Notes under the pieces: generated by a model
The model's input: the letters and a program-made list of their open reading frames with translations, nothing else
The model's database searches: none
What the model was told of the DNA's origin: nothing
Assembly: GCF_017876755.1 (NCBI RefSeq)
Contig: NZ_JAGIOO010000001.1
Location: 4,759,786 to 4,823,785, forward strand
Direction: 5' to 3'
DNA length: 64,000 nucleotides
Source: Crossiella equi
GTDB lineage: Bacteria; Actinomycetota; Actinomycetes; Mycobacteriales; Pseudonocardiaceae
Shown here: in pieces, positions 59,740 to 64,000 of the stretch
Layout: every line of letters begins with the position of its first letter
Numbering within the stretch: position 1 is the first letter of the stretch
Position numbers and translations under genes: made by a program

Positions 59740-61202
59740 ACGCACCCCTGCGCCGCGTGGCGCTCGCCGTGATGGTGATGGTCCTGCTGCTGCTGGCCAA
59801 CGGCACCTACATCCAGGTGATCAAGGCCGACGACTACCGCAACGACCCGCGCAACAGCCGGGTGCTGCTGGAGGAGTACTCGCGGCAGCGCGGCCAGATC
59901 AGCGCGGCGGGCGGCCAGCTGATGGCCACCGTGGAGACCACCAACGGCAGGCTGAAGTACCTGCGCAAGTACACCGAAGGCCCGGTCTACGCGCCGGTCA
60001 CCGGCTACTACTCGTCGAACTACGGCGCGACCGGCCTGGAGAAGGCGCAGGACGAGATCCTCAACGGCAACGACCCGTTGCTGTTCGGGCGCCGCCTGTC
60101 CGACCTGATCACCGGGCGCGACCCGCGCGGCGGCAGCGTGCAGACCTCGATCGTGCCGAAGGTCCAGCAGTACGCCTACAAGGCGATGACGGACAAGAAG
60201 TTCACCGGCTCCGTGGTGGCGCTGGACCCGAAGACCGGGCGCGTGCTGGCCATGGTGTCCACGCCGAGCTTCGACCCGAACCTGCTGTCGGCCCACGACA
60301 CCGAGGCGCAGCAGAAGGCCTGGGGCGAGCTGACCAAGGACCCCAAGAAGCCGTCGCTGAACCGCGCCACGCAGGAGACCTACCCGCCCGGCTCGACGTT
60401 CAAGCTGGTCACCACCGCGGCCGCGCTGGAGAACGGGTTCACCAAGGACAGCCAGCTGACCGCAGCGCCCCGGATCACGCTGCCGGGCACGAACAACGAG
60501 CTGGAGAACTTCAACGGCGGCCGCTGCGGCGGCGGGGAGACCGCGTCACTGATGCTGGCGCTGTCCAAGTCGTGCAACACCGCGTTCGTGGACCTGGCCA
60601 TCCAGCTCGGCGAGACCAAGCTGCGCCAGCAAGCGGAGAAGTTCGGCATCGGCCAGCAGGACCTGCGCATCCCCACCTCGGTGGCCGCGTCCTCGCTCGG
60701 CGACATCCCGGACAAGGCGGCGCTGGGCCAGAGCGGCATCGGCCAGCGCGACGTGCGCCTGACCCCGTTGCAGGACGCGGTGGTCGCCGCGACCATCGCC
60801 AACGGCGGCGTGCGGATGGAACCGCAGCTGGTGCACCAGATCCTGCGCGATGTCACCGTGCTCCAGGAGACCGACCCGGTGCGCGCGGGGACCGCGATGT
60901 CCTCCGCGACCGCGGCCGTGCTCAAGGAGATGATGATCGCCTCCGAGCAGAACACCGGTGGCGGCGGCAAGATCTCCGGCGTCACCATCGCCTCCAAGAC
61001 GGGTACCGCCGAGCACGGCAAGAACCCCAAGGAGAACAACCCGCACGCCTGGTACGCGGCCTTCGCCCCGGCGGAGAACCCGACCATCGCGGTCGCGGTG
61101 GTCGTGGAGAGCGGCGGTGACCGGGGCCTGGACGCCACCGGCGGCACCGTCGCGGCACCGATCGGCCGCGGGGTCATCGGTGCCTTCCTGGGAGGTGGCT
61201 GA
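59736..61202 (+). CDS. pbpA: PbpA: class B penicillin-binding transpeptidase
   Basis: ATG at 59736. A single N-terminal helix (RVALAVMVMVLLLLANG) anchors it; the dimerisation/pedestal domain covers ~30-160; the transpeptidase domain has the S-x-x-K motif YPPGSTFKL with Ser220 and Lys223, S-x-N as SKSCN, and KTG in IASKTGTAEH. 488 residues, standard for actinobacterial PbpA. Cross-links new peptidoglycan with RodA; substrate of PknB in relatives. Ends 3 nt before pknA. Confidence 0.96.
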   Translation: MNAPLRRVALAVMVMVLLLLANGTYIQVIKADDYRNDPRNSRVLLEEYSRQRGQISAAGGQLMATVETTNGRLKYLRKYTEGPVYAPVTGYYSSNYGATGLEKAQDEILNGNDPLLFGRRLSDLITGRDPRGGSVQTSIVPKVQQYAYKAMTDKKFTGSVVALDPKTGRVLAMVSTPSFDPNLLSAHDTEAQQKAWGELTKDPKKPSLNRATQETYPPGSTFKLVTTAAALENGFTKDSQLTAAPRITLPGTNNELENFNGGRCGGGETASLMLALSKSCNTAFVDLAIQLGETKLRQQAEKFGIGQQDLRIPTSVAASSLGDIPDKAALGQSGIGQRDVRLTPLQDAVVAATIANGGVRMEPQLVHQILRDVTVLQETDPVRAGTAMSSATAAVLKEMMIASEQNTGGGGKISGVTIASKTGTAEHGKNPKENNPHAWYAAFAPAENPTIAVAVVVESGGDRGLDATGGTVAAPIGRGVIGAFLGGG

Positions 61203-61205
61203 GCC

Positions 61206-62513
61206 GTGCTCACCTCGGGCCAGCTGCTCGCCGACCGCTACCGCCTGTCCCGGCGGATCGCGGTCGGTGGCATGGGCGAGGTGTGGGAGGCGGCCGACAC
61301 CAGGCTGGACCGCAGGGTGGCGGTCAAGGTGCTCAAACCGGAACTGTGCGGGGACGCCGAGTTCCTGCACCGCTTCCGCACCGAGGCGAGGATGACGGCC
61401 TCGCTCAACCACCCGAACATCGCCGCGGTCCACGACTACGGCGAGACGGCCGCCGTGCCCGACGGCCCACAGGACACCGCTTACCTCGTCATGGAGCTGG
61501 TCGAGGGCGAGCCGCTGGCCGCGATCATCGCCGGGCAGGGGCGCATCCACGCCGAGCGCACCATGGACGTGCTGGAGCAGGCCGGGCACGCGCTGCAGGC
61601 CGCCCACGAGCGCGGGCTGGTGCACCGGGACGTGAAGCCCGGCAACATCATGGTCACCCCGCAGGGCAAGGTGAAGCTCACCGACTTCGGCATCGCCAAG
61701 GCCGCGCACGCCGCGCCGGTCACCCGCGGCGGCATGGTCATGGGCACCGCGCACTACATCGCGCCCGAGCAGGCGCTGGGCGCGGAGGCCGAGCCGGCCA
61801 GCGACGTGTACTCCCTCGCGGTGGTCGGCTACGAGTGCCTCGCCGGCCACCGGCCGTTCCTCTCGGACAACTCGGTCACCGTGGCGATGATGCACATCCG
61901 CGACATCGCCCCGCCGCTGCCGCCGGACGTGCCGCCGGGCCCGCGCGCGCTGATCGAGGCCACCCTGATCAAAGACCCCAGGCAGCGGTACCGCACGGGC
62001 GGCGAGTTCGCGGTCGCGGTGGCCGCGGTCCGCGCCGGGCACCCGTTGCCGGTACCGTCTGGTCTGGCCATGCCGCAGACCCCGGTCGGGGTCGTGCCGC
62101 AGGGCCCGCCCCCGATGGCACCGGTGACCCCGATGCCGTCGCCGGGCATGCCGGCACTGGGACACCGGACCGGGCAGTTCACGCCGCCCGGGATGGGCCA
62201 TCCGCAGCACGTCGTCCGACCGCGTCGAACCGTGCTGTGGCTGGTGATCGTCATAGTCGTTGTGGCGGCGCTCGCATTGGGAACTTGGGGACTGAGCATG
62301 GTCCTGCGCGGAGGCGGAGGCGTCCGGATTGGTGGCAACCCGATGACCACCCCGACGCCGACGGCGAGCGCGGACCCGGTGGACGTGGTGGGCGGAGCGG
62401 CTTCGGAGGCGGCCGGTCAGCTCACCAGATGCGGTCTGCACGCCGAGGTGTGGGCCGGTGGCGGGCAACCGCCTGCCGATCCGACGCGTTGTCAGGTCAC
62501 GGAGGACGGTTGA
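61206..62513 (+). CDS. pknA: PknA: membrane Ser/Thr protein kinase
   Basis: GTG at 61206. Gly loop [12 protein letters not shown], Lys in VAVKVL, catalytic loop VHRDVKPGN with Asp142, DFG (TDFGIAK) and APE (YIAPEQA) are all intact. Proline-rich linker from ~residue 285, then one transmembrane helix ([21 protein letters not shown], ~339-360) and an extracellular tail of ~70 residues with a Cys pair. 435 residues. It acts with PknB on division and cell-wall proteins. Confidence 0.96.
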   Translation: MLTSGQLLADRYRLSRRIAVGGMGEVWEAADTRLDRRVAVKVLKPELCGDAEFLHRFRTEARMTASLNHPNIAAVHDYGETAAVPDGPQDTAYLVMELVEGEPLAAIIAGQGRIHAERTMDVLEQAGHALQAAHERGLVHRDVKPGNIMVTPQGKVKLTDFGIAKAAHAAPVTRGGMVMGTAHYIAPEQALGAEAEPASDVYSLAVVGYECLAGHRPFLSDNSVTVAMMHIRDIAPPLPPDVPPGPRALIEATLIKDPRQRYRTGGEFAVAVAAVRAGHPLPVPSGLAMPQTPVGVVPQGPPPMAPVTPMPSPGMPALGHRTGQFTPPGMGHPQHVVRPRRTVLWLVIVIVVVAALALGTWGLSMVLRGGGGVRIGGNPMTTPTPTASADPVDVVGGAASEAAGQLTRCGLHAEVWAGGGQPPADPTRCQVTEDG

Positions 62514-62579
62514 CGTGCGCGCGCAGGAAGGCAAAGACATGTACAGACCACCGTCGACGAGGAGCGGGACTAGGCACCG

Positions 62580-64000
<1,421 letters not shown>

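Overview
The window is chromosomal DNA of a very GC-rich actinomycete, most likely Pseudonocardiaceae-like. The evidence is the third-position GC bias of every gene, frequent GTG and TTG starts, dense 1-4 nt stop/start overlaps, and the conserved actinobacterial cell-growth operon fhaA-fhaB-pstP-rodA-pbpA-pknA-pknB at the right edge, next to a class II tRNA-Leu(CAG). No species name can be assigned from the sequence alone.

Layout. (1) 1-10.9 kb is the end of a surface-polysaccharide locus. It holds a GT4 glycosyltransferase cut by the left edge, a proline-rich membrane protein, a polytopic (possibly GT-C) membrane protein and an 1136-residue modular protein (methyltransferase-like, kinase-like, coiled coil, beta domain, GT2). 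These converge on a GT2+GT4 double glycosyltransferase and a pyruvyltransferase-like protein with a coiled-coil tail. (2) 11-13.3 kb: a small membrane protein with an all-Asp tail, overlapping a histidine kinase and an OmpR-type regulator. (3) 13.3-28.9 kb is metabolic and accessory: SDR, membrane-anchored multicopper oxidase, secreted alpha-amylase, SARP/AfsR-like regulator divergent from an imine reductase-like gene, DoxX, SLC13 transporter plus glycerate kinase, gamma-glutamyltransferase, an iron-box-controlled siderophore-interacting protein, an aldo/keto reductase and a second SDR. (4) 29-37 kb: a TM0106-type nuclease, small unknowns, and a five-gene osmolyte uptake operon joining a BCCT carrier to a complete glycine-betaine/choline ABC importer. 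(5) 37-41.5 kb: a copper cluster (membrane protein, YcnI, CopC, CopD) with an intact IS630-family element inserted exactly in the copD stop codon. (6) 41.7-45.2 kb: an XRE-TPR regulator coupled to an APH-like phosphotransferase, with two small divergent genes and tandem hairpins. (7) 45.2-51 kb: a GH1 beta-glucosidase with three tandem paralogous MFS sugar-type transporters, opposite a TetR regulator with a palindromic candidate operator between them. (8) 51-54.3 kb: a PLP alanine-racemase-fold enzyme divergent from a covalent-flavin-type sugar/alditol oxidase, and an unknown. (9) 54.3-64 kb: a gene-poor stretch, tRNA-Leu with its terminator, then the growth and division kinase operon, whose last gene (pknB) runs off the right edge in its PASTA repeats.

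How it works together. The left locus builds and probably length-controls or caps an extracellular glycan. The right operon couples peptidoglycan synthesis (RodA/PbpA) to Ser/Thr phosphorylation (PknA/PknB, PstP, FhaA/FhaB). The middle is a set of independent nutrient, metal and osmolyte modules, several with recognisable local control elements: an IdeR-type iron box, a SARP heptamer repeat, a TetR palindrome and a repeated CCGATCGGCG box. The most notable items are the WbdD-like modular glycosyltransferase, the prion-like Tyr/Gln-rich linker of FhaA, the SARP repeat, and the IS insertion that regenerates the copD stop codon.
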